From Cryptomeria japonica (lineage: Eukaryota > Streptophyta > Pinopsida > Cupressales > Cupressaceae), in assembly GCF_030272615.1 (NCBI RefSeq), contig NC_081408.1, positions 60,784,114 to 60,848,113 of the forward strand: 64,000 bases of DNA, read 5' to 3'. Below, in pieces: positions 1 to 12,203 of the stretch (the first letter of the stretch is position 1; the number at the start of each line of letters is the position of its first letter). The notes beneath the pieces were generated by a model. That model was not told where the DNA came from. It saw nothing but the letters and a program-made list of their open reading frames with translations, and made no database searches. The position numbers and the translations under genes are program-made.

Positions 1-429
1 TACAACATATTTATAGACTCTTTGGTAGTTATAAACCATCCAACTACCTTTATGACCCTTCATCTTCCCTTTTACAACTTTATGTGCAATTTTTGCACTT
101 TTACATTTTTGCAAATGTTGCACTTTTGCAATTTTCTTGCAACTTTGACACTTTTTCCTAATGACTCTCCAAACTGTAAAAACCTCATAAACATGTCCAA
201 ATAATCTATTTAATACCTTTTACATACTTGATAGCCTTCTCATGGCCTTTTATACAATTTTGACCATCTTGACCTATAAGGGCCTATATGGACAACTAGG
301 ACATAATCAGGACTTGCTTACATTTTTAGGCTTCCAAGTCTTACAAATCATTCCAAATGGATTCAAATACATTATAAATGACCTTCAAATATAAATTATA
401 TTTCAAATGATGAATTTGACCATATATTT

Positions 430-1151
430 TCCTTATGCCATGGGTGCTGCTGCACCAGAGCGAAATTCCTAATCTTGGCCAAAATCCTTCACATTTCTAC
501 GTTCCATCACCTCAAAAGGTAGAGACATGTTATTTCCTTCCCAAATTCGCCGATGGAACAAGGTTAGTATCCAAAACAAGGGAGCAAATGAGGCTTATGA
601 AGAATTTCGCTCTGGACCTTTTAGAAAGGTCAGGAGCGAAATTCCTATTTTTGGACAAGATCCTCACTTTTCAAAACACTTCTCACGGCAAGAACACATC
701 AAGAATCACACACAATGCCTAATAAACCAACGCCCATCCAAAACAAGGAAGGAAAATGAGGGTTATAAGGATTTTCACTCTGGACCCTTTGGAAGGGTCA
801 GGGGCGAAATTCCTCTCCCAGGCTAGAATCCATCATCCCGAGGTCTAAAATCTCCTCTCCAAGGCAAAGTTGCATCAAACCTTCTCAATTATGCCTCAAA
901 AGTCTACAAACTTGGTCAAGCTAAGGAGAAAAATAGAGGAAATATGAATTTCGCTCTGGACCCTTTGGAAGGGTCAGGAACAAAATTCACCTTAGGCCAT
1001 GATCCTGACTTCATTTTTTCGCATTTCTTCATTCAAACAAGTGCTTTTGCCTTCATTCAAGCCTGGGAATGCGTTAGTTCTAGGTTTTGGTCAAAGTAGA
1101 ATGTCTTATGGAGAATTTCGCTCTGGACCCTTTGGAAGGGTCAGGAGCGAA
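430..1151 (-). repeat. Palindrome array of E0 (about 5 units)
   Basis: Units of the form TCGCTCTGGACC...GGTCAGGAGCGA start at about 606, 775, 951 and 1118. A half-degraded unit ends near 462. Spacings are 169, 176 and 167 bp, the same as in the other copies. Here the core is GGACCCTTT.GAAGGGTC rather than the GGTCCCTT...AGGGAC of E1 and E2, so both arms changed together and pairing was kept. Confidence 0.85.
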
Positions 1152-1177
1152 ATTTGAACTCTCCGTCAGGATCATTT

Positions 1178-1420
1178 TATGGAATATAACATTTAAGTAT
1201 AAGTGACTTCTTATACTTTAAGTTATATTCTATATATACTTTCAGGATGTTTGAGAGTGGTTTCGGACCTCCAGGAGTTATATTGCAAAATCTAGTTTTT
1301 GGAGGATTCTTCAGTTTTCCAGACTTAGTCAAATTTCAGGATCAGGACATTCCAGACAGCCAAATTTCAGGATCAAGACATTTCAGACTTAGCCAAATTT
1401 CAGGGCATTTGAAGATCAGG
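1178..1420 (-). repeat. Inverted-repeat module plus 32-bp minisatellite inside E0
   Basis: An imperfect inverted repeat begins TGGAATATAACATTTAAG and ends with its near complement (CTTAAAGTATAAG side) about 50 bp later. Next comes a block also found in E1b (20010-20230), then roughly three copies of a 32-bp unit (CAGACTTAG.CAAATTTCAGG) over about 1319-1405. The module is missing at the corresponding place in E1a and E2, so it looks like an insertion into the array, possibly a small foldback element. Confidence 0.65.
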
Positions 1421-1738
1421 ATGACATTTCAGACTTCATCACTCACCAACTCGACCTAGCTCGGACCTTCAAGAATGATACCCACTCACAAAGAAAGACA
1501 CAATTAGCAATGAGAGCAAAACCAGGCCCTAAGGAAGACTCTCAAAGAAATCCTAATTCTGGGGCCCTGTGGACTCACCCTGGCTCAAGCAAAGCTTGTA
1601 ATCCAACAATCCCCTCGACAGCATTCATCCTGCAAAGGCTAACAGACAAAACCCTAAAAGACCTAGAAAACAAACCCTAGAAAGCAAAAAGCAGGGGTCC
1701 CCATTTGCAATGGGGCGATGTGTGAATACGTCACAACA

Positions 1739-2560
1739 GTGATTCATCTCCATAGTTTATTTACGGCCTATTTTATGTCTTCTTTGTGCATCCTCAAATT
1801 GTGGTAAGGGGTGGTCATGATAGGTTTAGAACCTAGTTCCTGTTGTTTTTAACTAAGTAAAGATGGGTTCGGATTGCCTTAAGGTAACATCCGAACCCAT
1901 ATAGGACTGGGTCCTATCCTAAAGGGGTAACGTGCCTCCAAGTTGAGCCCAACCCTATACCTCCACGCCACCCTAAATACTCCACGCCACAATAAATAAA
2001 TTGGCGCCAAAAGAGGGAGGCCGACTTGGATTTAATAAAGGCTAAGGACTCATATATATAAAGTCATCTTGCAAATACAATTTAGTCTGTCATGAAATCA
2101 GCGAATTAGCTCTGCAAATAAGAGGTGCGAAATTACTAAAGAAGGTTGTGTGAATTTATCCAAGGATTGTGCAAACTTGTCCAAGGATTGGGCGAACTTA
2201 TTCAAGAGGATATATGGCATTTTGGTGCAGCCTTGAAGCATGCAAAAGGGGCAGATCTGATGTATAAAGATCAGATTCAGAAAAGCAAGCTAAGTATTGT
2301 ATTTGTGCAACAAGAGTGAATACATAATCTGACCTGTGGGTCTTTAATGCTGGGTTTTTCCTCCTTGGAGGTTTTCCCAGGGTATTTGTGTTTGTCTCTT
2401 GGTTCCTTGTTTCATTCTTGAATTTACTTGATTATAGTTTACTAAATTACAAATCTGATTAATAAACTAGGGCATAATCAAATGTTACAAATCTGATTAA
2501 TAAACTAGGGCATGAATTTAACAATTTCAACTCTATGATGTGTTATATTTGTTCCAACTC
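1739..2560 (+). mobile_element. LTR-like remnant with TATA box
   Basis: The stretch has a GGCCGAC motif near 2022, a TATA-like run at 2051-2062 and a leader rich in (g)tgcgaa-type words. It ends in the T-rich ..GGGTTTTTCCTCCTTGGAGG.. block often seen in copia-type LTRs. The GGCCGAC-TATA-gcgaa order resembles the promoter region of the E family, so it could be a distant relative. No matching second LTR or target duplication was found. Two short duplications follow: a unit containing AATCTGATTAATAAACTAGG (about 2448-2513) and CCAACTCTATGATGTGTTA (about 2535-2575). Boundaries are approximate. Confidence 0.4.
1863..1917. repeat. Two adjacent hairpins
   Basis: ATGGGTTCGGAT (1863-1874) pairs perfectly with ATCCGAACCCAT (1889-1900) across a 14-nt loop. 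Immediately after, ATAGGAC and GTCCTAT (1901-1917) pair across a 3-nt loop. Both lie in the LTR-like remnant upstream of its TATA box. Confidence 0.75.
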
Positions 2561-2639
2561 TATGATGTGTTAGATTCTCTATTTGGCATTAACCTTGGAG
2601 GCAAATCATTAAATAGTAAAAATCACAGTATGCTTATCC

Positions 2640-3612
2640 AAAGTATTTTGAATATTGATATGATAAGTTTAGTGTTTAACCATGGATGAATTTGTAGACA
2701 TCACCAAAAAACTCAATGACCAAGCAACTTGTCCCTTGTGGAAGGTCCTATCCATGCTTTTAGCTATAACCACTTGTATTGACCCATCAAAAATGCCTTT
2801 AAGCACCACATCTTTCCCTTTAGATTTGAACTTTAGTTCCATGAATTTGTGAAAACTCTCCAAGGAAATGTAGCAAGTGCACACCTAAGACCATGTTAGT
2901 TTCTCCCAACTCCACAACATAGAAATCATTACGTACCTATCAACAATGGATAACTTTAGTTGTTAGATTATCTTGATACATGAAATAGTGAATCTTGTGG
3001 TGACAATGACATTGAATCAAGAAAAGACTTCAACTTTTGGTCCTCTTTTAACCACTAGGCCTTCATCAATGAAGTTGTGGGTAGCCTCAATATCAATAAG
3101 GATTATGATTTTCTTTCTGGATAGCTATCTTTGAAATCTAAATGGATGATATTGAGGCACTCTTGAAAGAGCTGCAAGTATGCCACTAGTGCTTGAATCT
3201 CCATCCTCCAACTTTTCTAGTTCATGCTCCTTTGTGATTTATTGTGATTCAAGTTCTTCATAATTTGTATCATCATCAAATCCTACCTCAATATAATGGA
3301 ATTGACCCTTACTAAGGCATCCATGACTTAGTTCCCATGGCTCTTTGTTAGAGAAGCACATTTCTTTCTCTTTAGTTTATTTTTGGTGTAATTATCCATC
3401 TTTTTTTCTATAGATACTTGTGGTGTGGCTTTTTGGAAATATGAATGAAATTCTCCTTCTAAAAATTTCCCTTGTGCTATCCAAAGGTGGGTACCTTGGG
3501 TTGAGTTGAAGATTTTTTCTTTAACACAAATGGCTAAGTGTTAGAGACCTCTTGATAGCTTCTTAGAGTGAAGGGTGCAAAAGCCTTACGAAGATCCTCG
3601 AGGGGTTCAAAT
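2640..3612 (-). pseudogene. Decayed Ty3/gypsy gag zinc knuckle and protease
   Basis: Read on the minus strand across several frames, the region gives a degenerate zinc-knuckle block (CF..KEPWE..H.C) followed by HYIEV. Then comes a protease block, LIDIEATHNFIDE..V, where active elements have DSGATHNFID. After that is the ELKFKSKGKDVVLKGI segment that precedes reverse transcriptase in many plant Ty3/gypsy polyproteins. Stops and frameshifts are frequent. The fragment stops where the 3613-6870 element was inserted; gag-like sequence seems to resume beyond 6870. Family call is inferred from motifs. Confidence 0.65.
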
Positions 3613-3962
3613 TGTAGGAGTTGTAGACTCCAAGATCACCTGCAAAAACAAAGATGCCTTCCACAAGAGAGTATGCAAGATAATGAGCTTTCTTGAATAT
3701 TGACATATGAGATGTGGGATTATGTTACAGATATACAAGAGCCTTGCTTATATAGGCAAGGTGTGATGTAGTATTACCAATTACCTTGATACAAACATTA
3801 AATGCCTGGGTAACTAAAAGTAAATGAAGGTTACATAACCCCATCTTAACTAACCTCTATAAATGACACCTAGGACTTAATTAATATGTGAATATGTCCC
3901 CTTACTAGGAAATTACAAGGTACAAGAGCTTTACCGGGTACAAGACATGATTCACTCTAATA
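3613..3962 (-). repeat. 3' LTR of the 3.26-kb element
   Basis: This is the left copy of the LTR pair. It includes the TATA-like sequence CTTATATAGG (read on the + strand) in the middle, conserved in the other LTR. Many scattered substitutions and small indels relative to 6519-6870 indicate an old insertion. Confidence 0.85.
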
Positions 3963-3973
3963 GCCCCCCTTAA
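3963..3973 (-). other. Polypurine tract
   Basis: The minus strand reads TTAAGGGGGGC directly before the 3' LTR, the expected place for the plus-strand primer of reverse transcription. Confidence 0.75.
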
Positions 3974-6506
3974 GTGCAACTTAGGGAGAAGCAATTATTA
4001 TGAAAATGATGCAAGACTATGATAATGGGTCCTAGCTACTAGGCCATGTTATGTACCCATGTACAAATGATCTCTCACAAATGGAGAAAAGGAGAAAGAC
4101 CACTTGGGAAAAAACCCCTCTCGAAAAGAGAGAATGCAAATGAAGATCATATACAAGTGACATGAGTGATGTATGGAGGTCTCATCAATACCCTCAAAGA
4201 ACTACATTCATCATGAAGATATAATCGATACCCCCCTAATAAGAGGAAAAGAGAGAGACTAGATAACCCCCCACAATGAATAATATCTTGCAAAAATGGT
4301 AAGTGTTTGAGGATATAACATGATCCAATGTCTACAAACAACTTGTCTCCCCTTAGGAAGAAACAATACCAAGTACAAATGTAGGAATGCTTCCTATTCA
4401 GGATAGGAATTGAAGTGAAGAACCATGAACAAGTATGGTAGTGTCTCTAAAAACTACTCAAGTGTCTCCTTGTCCATGAAAGATGAAGATCCCACAATCC
4501 AATCAAGTACATGCCCAATCAAAGAAGAAGGTGACAAAGCAAGATTTTGTGGAAAACTATGTTGAACATTCTCCAAATGCAATGATGGTTTAATGATAGG
4601 AGTGCAATGGCTGTCATCAAAGAGGAAAGTTAACCCCTCAAATGTGTCCTCCAAATCTGAAACACAATGAATGTCCTGATGAACAAGAATGATGGAAGTC
4701 TCAATCAATGACTCTGCACAAGGAATCAATGAAGGTGAAGGCACATCAACTATCTATGAAGAATAATCAGGAACCTTTGCAAAAACCTTGCCCTCATCTT
4801 TTGAAGTTTCAAAGTACTCCAAAGAATCAAACTTCTGAATAGTATCAATCATAGGGTATCCTTTCTTGAAAAATGTAGAGGCACATTACAATCTGAAATA
4901 GGATCATCTGGGAATGGTAGAGTATCACAATCTCCATATAGCTCCTAAATTTTAGTCTAAAGAGCATGATGACACTCAAAATCAACAATAGACTGCAAAT
5001 GCTGCAATATGTCATCATTTGCATGCATAGCTATAACTCCTAAGATTTGATCCTTTTCACAATTACAAGAAAATTTCTTACTAGATGTACCAAGAAAAGG
5101 AACAAGATTATATGAATATGGCAACAAATGAAGCCATCAAAGATGTTTTATGATGCCATCTCTCCATTGTTTATAGTTTTCCTTTTTTAAGATGATTAAA
5201 GAAGGACGAAATGAAAACCCTTTACAAACTATGATATTTCTCCAAAATTACAAAGATAGAAACCCTCAACATGAAATAGGAACTCTCAAATGTGATCAAT
5301 ACTGCAAATGAAGTTTTTACAAAAAGACATAACCTCTCCAAGAGTTAGGATGTACAAGTAAACAGTCACAATGCCGTATAATAAAAAAACTGAATAAATA
5401 AAACCCGAGGCTGAATCTTAAAAAATTGCATGGGAACAATGATAGAGCTCCTCGATACCTTTCCTATGCCACAAGAATTGCAAAAAATGGAGATTGTAGC
5501 TAAAATGTTATGATCTCGAAGGTCCAAAATGAAAAAAATCAAATTTAGTGAACAATAAAATTCACCTACAACAAAATCTACAAAAATCACCCACACCATG
5601 TAGAACTAGCTTTCTCGTCGACGATATCTCGTTTGCAAAAAATAATACTTTAACAAAAAGTTAGCCATTTGAAATAAAGGCCCAATTTGGGTACTTGGGG
5701 TCAAAAATTAGGCTCATGGGCATAAAGACTTGGTCACGCCATGTGACCACACACTAATCAGTTAGAAAAAAGGTGCAGGCGATGGGTGGTGGCCTAGCCC
5801 TGGTAGCAATGGCAAAATAAAGTGATGGTGGGTGGCGGGCTCCCACGCCCCGCTACAAGCGTTAACCCTTGGTCTTTATATGACCGCATGCTTGTATAAA
5901 GTGCTTAACCTTTTATGAACTAACAAAAAAATAAATTAATAAAACTTATGGATTAATCGTACGATGACGTTATCAATAATATAGAGCTTGTAGAAGAAGG
6001 TACCGTACATGCACAAAGGTGACATGGGGTATAGAATATGTTTGGAATCTTAAAAGAATGTGTTGATTCAACTATAGAAACTGATGGAGGGACACGTCTG
6101 TATCGTACAACTAAGTACAAATTCGTGCAACTAGAAAAATAGCGAAAAAATCCTTGATGCCGTGGGTGACAATTTGGATTTAGACAATTTGACAGATATT
6201 CCTAGGGTTCTTGGGCCTTTCAAACACAATGGCAAGGTTCATTTTGGCTCAATATGCTCTAAAAATTCAGCTACCTCTTGGATCTAGTAACCTCCTCCAA
6301 CTTGAAACCCTTGTAATTTTAGAAAAAAGTATCATATTCAGATGAAACAAAAGCTAATTTTGACTTTCTCAGCCATCTTGGAATCATGGTGAGCTTATGT
6401 ATCCTCCAAGACGTGCCAAAAATAACCTGCAATGAAAACCCACAAAGGATCTCTCATTTGGCAATAGCTCTACCGTCAGATTTGAGAAGGGTTTTGCATG
6501 GCCATA

Positions 6507-6518
6507 GATCTGATACCA
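6507..6518 (-). other. Primer-binding site (initiator Met tRNA type)
   Basis: The minus strand reads TGGTATCAGATC directly after the 5' LTR. This matches the common plant PBS TGGTATCAGAGC, complementary to the 3' end of initiator tRNA-Met, with one mismatch. Confidence 0.85.
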
Positions 6519-6870
6519 TGTAGGAGTTGCAAAACCTAGGATCACCTACAAAAACAAAGATGCCTTCCCCAAGAGAGTATGCAAGATAATGAGATTTCTT
6601 GAACATTGAGTTATGAGATATGGGATTATGTTACAAATGTACAAGAGCCTTGCTTATATAGGCAAGGTGTGATGTATTATGACCAATTACCTTGATACAA
6701 GCATTAATTCCTAGGTAACTAAAAGTAAATGAAGGTTACATGACCCTATTATAACTAGCTTTTAGAAATGCCACCTAGGAATTAAGTTAACTGAACATGT
6801 GAATATATCGCCTTACTAGGAAATTACAAGGTACAATACCTCTAGGTACAAGACATGATTCACTCTAACA
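6519..6870 (-). repeat. 5' LTR of the 3.26-kb element
   Basis: Right copy of the LTR pair, with terminal TG...CA preserved. It lies next to the primer-binding site on its inner side and the CAAAC flank on its outer side. Confidence 0.85.
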
Positions 6871-7760
6871 CAAACAAACCTTCGATAAAAATAAAAGTGA
6901 TTACCCTTTTGGATACATTCAGTACCATAAATGTAATTTTTTGAAATTAGTAGCTATGATTCTACTGAATTTAGTTGCATGATTCTCACAAGCTCCTTGA
7001 AATACTCATCCTCATCTTTTTTCTTAAAATGGCCCAAGATCTTCTAGATGAAATCACCAAGGGTTTGCACAAGGCTATCCTCTTGTTTGACCAAACCATG
7101 GTGCCACCAATTATATGAAACACCCCTTGGATGGCATCTTCCTCATCCGTAGGGCATAATGTAAAATATGCATTTTTTGTAATCAAGATCAAATAGATAT
7201 CTTGTTGCTACCATCAAAGGTAGGCACATCTAATTTACCTACCTTTTGTTGCAAGCCTTTCTTCTCATCACTTTTTCACCTAGTTTGCCACCATGAATCC
7301 TTTTTTTTGGGAAGATTTCCAAGTAGTTGACAAAGGATGTTTTGGTTCTGAATGCTTCAGATTTCCCTTGATACTCAAAGATTTTTAATATTTGTGGGAA
7401 TAGTCTTTGGTTTTTTTCTTCCTTGTCCTCCTTTTGTAAAAGGATGGGCTTAGCTAGCTTTGTTATGGAGCTAACCGTGGATTGGTTATCTGTGGATGTA
7501 CTCCTCTGTTTGAGATGTTTTTGCATGTTCTAGTTGCTTTGAAATTGTTCTGTGCCTTTAGTTTAGCCATTCTTTCTTGTCCTTGATGAATTCCTATGAA
7601 TTTTTTTTTGGTTGATGAATTCCTATGAATTTTTTTTTGGAAGAAATCCTCCTTTTCTTTGTCTATCAATTTCTTCTTTCCTCTCCCCCCTTCTACCATT
7701 TCTTCTTTATTTGAATCTTGTGCTAGACAAGGGTTTGTTGCAACTTCTTTTTTTCTCATC
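6871..7760 (-). pseudogene. Probable decayed gag region of the split gypsy element
   Basis: Minus-strand fragments at 6986-7192, 7239-7526 and 7463-7759 are lysine-, glutamate- and arginine-rich and overlap in different frames, as expected for a decayed gag. No diagnostic motif survives. Assignment rests on position: this is where gag should continue upstream of 2640-3612 once the 3613-6870 insertion is removed. A 29-bp tandem duplication (GATGAATTCCTATGAA followed by a T run) occupies about 7585-7640. Confidence 0.35.
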
Positions 7761-10700
7761 TCAAATATCTTATTTCTCTTTCATTGGGTAGCATCAACAC
7801 TTTTGTAAGAATGGATTGCAAAATATAATATAGTTATGTTGAAGGTTCAAAGAATAACACACAAATATAAGTAAACCTTCCTCTACAATAAAAGGCCACT
7901 TCAATGATTACAAAAATATGCTTCAACAATATGCTAGATCCTGAGAATACAAAACTTGCTCCAAAATATATGTTGAAATTCAAACAAATCTTTGAAGTAA
8001 CAATCTAACCTTTGTGTGAGATTGGTCTTAGGAAGATCCAAGGGTTTTTATCCTCCAATCTCTAGGAAACCTAAGGGTTTTATCCTTTGATTTCCAAAAT
8101 TATCCCTGAATCATATTATTGAATGTAAGCCTCAATCTGTGATATAAAATACAAAATAAATTGGTAGATGCCTTAAAGGCAACCAAGCTCCTCAATACAT
8201 AGTACCAAAAGAGCACAAATTTTCGACACCCAACTTTTCCTCTCATAAATAGATATTAAAATTTCAATGAGGTCTTTTCCTAAAAATAACCCTCACTTGT
8301 CATGAATAACCTTGCAACTCATTATTTTCTTGTCACAGAATTTGTTGTGAAGAAGTTGCCAAGTGCGCTGAGGGTTACCACAACCTTTTATGGAAACCCA
8401 ATTCCCCATATTATTTATTATTATTTTATTTGTAGTTACTGAACCATGGCCCCTTTATTAAAATATTTTTAAATCCCTATTACAAAAATAAAGATAGGGC
8501 TCACATATGCTAATTAATTAAAAGGGTACATTACAACCAATTCATTTGTGGTTTGGCAAGTCTCAGACTCTCAATATTCTCTACCACTGTACATATTGGG
8601 CCATGGAAACCTCTCTCTCCCATCATACAATATTCTGATGTTAATCTATGCTTATCAACATCACCTGCTGATTCCACATTAAATAACCCACAAATTGCAA
8701 TGCACCTTTTTGGCCATTAAAAAATGGGATGCCAAAGTTTCTAGTTAGTTGATTGATTGCTTTCCAGTGTTGTGGTGTGGGATTAATTTAAGACTTAGAA
8801 CACTCACAACATTGGCATCCTATGGCCTTGTACACACATTGCATACATCCAACTGCCGACTTCAAATTGATATGGAATCATCTAGATATCATTTATTTCT
8901 TACTACTTTTGAGCCTTGAGGGGACACTCCTTTAGTGTGTTGCCCCTCAGATTGTTCTTGATCTCCAAATCAAAACAGGGCAATTTTATAAGAATTAACA
9001 TTGGAACTTGGCTCAAGAACAGGGCAGATTTGCTAATCTTCAATTCCAAAAGTACAGTGTCAAATACTGACAACAGTAAACAACAGAAAGCAACATTTCT
9101 GACGATTCTCTACCTTGATACAAAACTGTCCCTTGTGCATGCCAGGGGAACATGGGAAAAAGAAGGATGCCTTGGTTGTGTCTGATGTGTACTGAAAAAG
9201 TCCTGACATTGAGCTGTCAGCATAACCAACTCTATTACCTAGGGCCAACACTGGATGCTTTTATTGTTTTCAGTTTTCTCTATCTTAGCTCGTGGCAGAC
9301 AAAAATACTTAGCTCATTGCAGACAGTGTAGTTATTAGACCAATCATTTAAACACAAGGTATAGGGAAATCTTTGTGGTTATTAAAATTGATAGCATGGC
9401 TAACCCACTGCAAGCCAATTGGTGCACACAGTTGTTTTGTCTCTCCCAAAGTTTATGTACTTGTGAGGGCCAGTGTGAATCGCACGTGAGCATGAATTGG
9501 AGGCTTTAGCTAGGCGCTGAATGTTATCTGCCAGAAGGCTGACTTGAATAGTCACATTTCACAAATTATTGAACATGAAATTCTGAAAGTGTTTGCTTGA
9601 AAATGATTGTTTTATTTGCAACATTTCTTGCAACTATTTCAAGTTGTTATGAGTGAACATAAGAACAGAAAACCTATTTAATTTTTTTGAGCAAGCCACC
9701 CATTGAGTATTTGGCAAGCTATCAATTTTGTATTCTAAATGATGGGGCAATTGATCATTTTTATGGCAGTCTTCAGGTTGGGTTTTTTTATAACTGCTTT
9801 ATCTGATGAAAAACATACAGGTGGGTTTGCCTGTGTTATGTGCATGTGTGTAAGAGTACAAGCAACATTTGAAACAAAAAGGGATCCCACATTCTTTGTT
9901 TTGCTAGAAGTTCTCTTGTGTATTAAGGTGCTTTGAGCCTTTGAGAAACAAAAAATTTGAAGCATGTATTCTCAACTTGTGAAATTATATTGTTAAACAA
10001 CTAAATATTTTATCTGAACATTAAATATCTTGTTTAATTGTGTGTGCTTATTTGTAGAGGTATGATCATAGAAAGTTTCACATATCTCTTTTGTGTATGG
10101 TCAACAAAGGTCTCCTAATTTGGAATTTTTACAACCAACATACTTGTCTATATGTTTATCCAAAGAAGCTGAAAATATCAAATGTGTACATCTTTTTGCA
10201 CAGGGAAAGACCCAGATTAAACATGTATCAATTACAATAATCTACCAATGTATTTATACAAAAGCAGTCAAACATCAAACCTCCTTATATTTGTATATAT
10301 GCAAAGGTTTGCTCCATCATTAACAACTAGGAAGCCTACAACCACAATGCTGGCCCCATGAACCTATCAAACTCTATCTGCATATTCTGGGATTTATTTG
10401 CATATATTTATCTTTATGTCATACAATGTATTCTAAATCTACTGATCCATAAAGTAATACAAATTCCATGCCAGTATGAACCTTGCCCCCGTTCCTTGGC
10501 ACAGCATGTAGAACTCTGCTTTGTCAATATCTTGATGGATCCTTAGGCAAGGTTGATGGTTTGTGCTAATAGTGGCCGCATGGAAATACTCCACATGCCA
10601 GTACTAGTAGTTACTTATTGATGTTGTTTATCCATAAACCACTATTAAGATCTGTAGCTTTATTACAAACATGTTATGCACAGAATGTTCAGATTAATAA

Positions 10701-11470
10701 AACTCTGTTTCAGTTCTAGATCTTTCTCTCGATTCAAAGATAATTGTTAATGTTGTTTCTATATTTAATTTCTTATCTGTAATTTGATTTTGTATGCCAG
10801 ACATCTGAATTTAAGCAATTTAGAGTTGTCCACAGGATATCCTACTAGGAACCCAATCGCCTACATAAGGAGGCTACTTCTACTTCTTAGGAACAAACTA
10901 TTTTTCTTAACAGTTTTGTATGATAGCTGCATAGATAACAATCCAAATTGGGGCAATTTTCCTAATTATCGTACTCCTGAGAACACCCTAAATAGTGGTG
11001 GGTATCTCACAAAAGAGATAATTTCCCTAAATAGTGATCCATATTTCATAGCAAGGTGTTTCAATGTTCAACAACAAATAATCAGCAAAAAAAGCAAGAA
11101 TACTACAGTGTGCATGTAATTACTATTTTTTTTGTTTCTTTCTGGACTCGTATTAGAGATATGATGTACATGTTCTTGCTGTTTTTCTTCCATTCACAAC
11201 TTTTGGTCATTAGTGCATATATGCTTGTATTCTTTTCTGAAGTCTTATTTTCTTTTTTTTTTCCATAATTCATTGTATTCCATTATGCTTGGATTCATGC
11301 TCCAGTTATGCAGATCTTTATTTTTTATTTAGTTGCATGGATTCTGTGCTTTCTTTGTGTTCTCGATTGGTTTCTTTGTAATAAATGCTTACCCTCTTGC
11401 AGTCATAAACATAAGATAAATTCACATCATTGTTAGACGGAACCATTACCAAATTTACTTATTCTTGTAG
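7761..11470. other. No recognised gene; probably upstream intron of the hydrolase gene
   Basis: AT-rich sequence without a convincing coding region, RNA gene or element edge. The longest + strand ORF (10784-11119, 111 aa) has no motif I recognise. The last 30 bp before 11471 are T-rich and end TTCTTGTAG, a good splice acceptor, so at least the end of this stretch is intronic. Exon 1, including any transit peptide, was not identified. Confidence 0.5.
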
Positions 11471-11609
11471 GTATGGAAAGGCTTCCATTTAAGCCAGAAG
11501 GTTATAACTTCTGGACATGGCGTGATCACCAAATACATTATGTGGTTCAAGGAGAAGGTCCTCCCATTGTTCTGATTCATGGATTTGGAGCCTCAGTTTT
11601 CCATTGGAG
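11471..11609 (+). CDS. Alpha/beta-hydrolase, internal exon (At4g36530-like)
   Basis: The exon follows the acceptor TTCTTGTAG and ends CATTGGAG before the donor GTCTGT. Its peptide begins MERLPFKPEGYNFWTW and contains HYVVQGEGPP and VLIHGFGASVFHWR. LIHGFG is the oxyanion-hole motif (HGFG/HGxG) of alpha/beta-hydrolases after strand beta-3. The sequence resembles plant chloroplast-predicted hydrolases such as Arabidopsis At4g36530; substrate unknown. The open frame runs on past the donor to 11817, but that extension does not resemble the family. The junction phase (AG|G) joins perfectly to the exon at 25247. The Met at 11473 is internal in the family, not a start. Confidence 0.85.
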
Positions 11610-12203
11610 GTCTGTTGAAAGACCTAAAAAAGTGAATACTAAATGTATTTGCTTTTTCTTTTATATGTTCTCAAATATGAAGGGCATTGGATCCTCTAAA
11701 AACAGCAAACTCAATTTCTTATTAAAGCTCTATTTAAAGCTGAAAAATGAAATGCAGCCTCTATTTTTCTCCTTGTATTCAAATATTTTGTTAGTCATTC
11801 AGTTAAATTCTCTTTGAAAAGAGTGGGTTCGCTAGGCTTTCATTTACACAAGTGACTTGGCTGAACTAATATTACTTAATAGTTCATAGTAAAAAGATAT
11901 AAATTTTATTTAGTTTCTGATTATGCAATGATGGTTTTCAGGTAGGGCACTTTGTAGCAAAGGATTTTCAGGAAAGGAACAAAGTATAACAAAATTAAAA
12001 ATTAGTTAGGGAGAAAAGAGCTTGACAATCAAAGAAATAAGGAACTTGTGCTGTTCACATTATCATGCTTGTATATGGAACAGATGAATATCATTGCAAT
12101 TTGGATTCATTCTTTCCTGAAGTTTTAATTTCACAGAATTTTTGCTTTCAAGTTTAGAAGAAATACATTTCTTGCCTAATTCTGATTTAGTGAATTGAGG
12201 CTT

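Larger units (their letters stand above)
1..1738 (-). mobile_element. E0: partial ORF-bearing LTR-family element (5' part only)
   Basis: The right edge reads ...GGGGCGATGTGTGA...GTCACAACA. On the minus strand this is the TGTTGTGAC start shared with E1a, E1b, E2 and E3. The body carries the same palindrome array and the same GGGGTCCCCATTTG block about 25-45 bp inside the edge. Only the upstream part is present; the promoter, any ORF and the 3' end lie before position 1. The flank after the edge is GTGAT, but the matching duplication is outside the window, so the insertion cannot be verified here. Family assignment is firm; what the missing part encodes is unknown. Confidence 0.8.
3613..6870 (-). 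mobile_element. Non-autonomous LTR retrotransposon, 3.26 kb
   Basis: Two similar direct repeats of about 350 bp bound the element, starting TGTAGGAGTTG and ending CTCTAACA (mutated to CTCTAATA in the left copy). The flanks CAAAT and CAAAC are a 5-bp duplication with one mismatch. A primer-binding site and a polypurine tract sit at the expected inner edges and fix the orientation as minus. The 2.5-kb interior has no recognisable gag or pol; its longest ORF (4454-4744, minus) matches nothing I know. It therefore depends on another element. It sits inside the decayed gag-protease sequence. Confidence 0.85.

Noticed and set aside
10784-11119. 111-codon frame as exon 1 of the hydrolase gene
   Set aside because: No similarity to the family, no transit-peptide-like composition, and no obvious donor in phase with the 11471 exon.
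11473-11817. Short hydrolase starting at the Met at 11473 and reading through the donor
   Set aside because: The Met is internal in relatives, and the sequence after 11609 loses all similarity where a proper donor lies.
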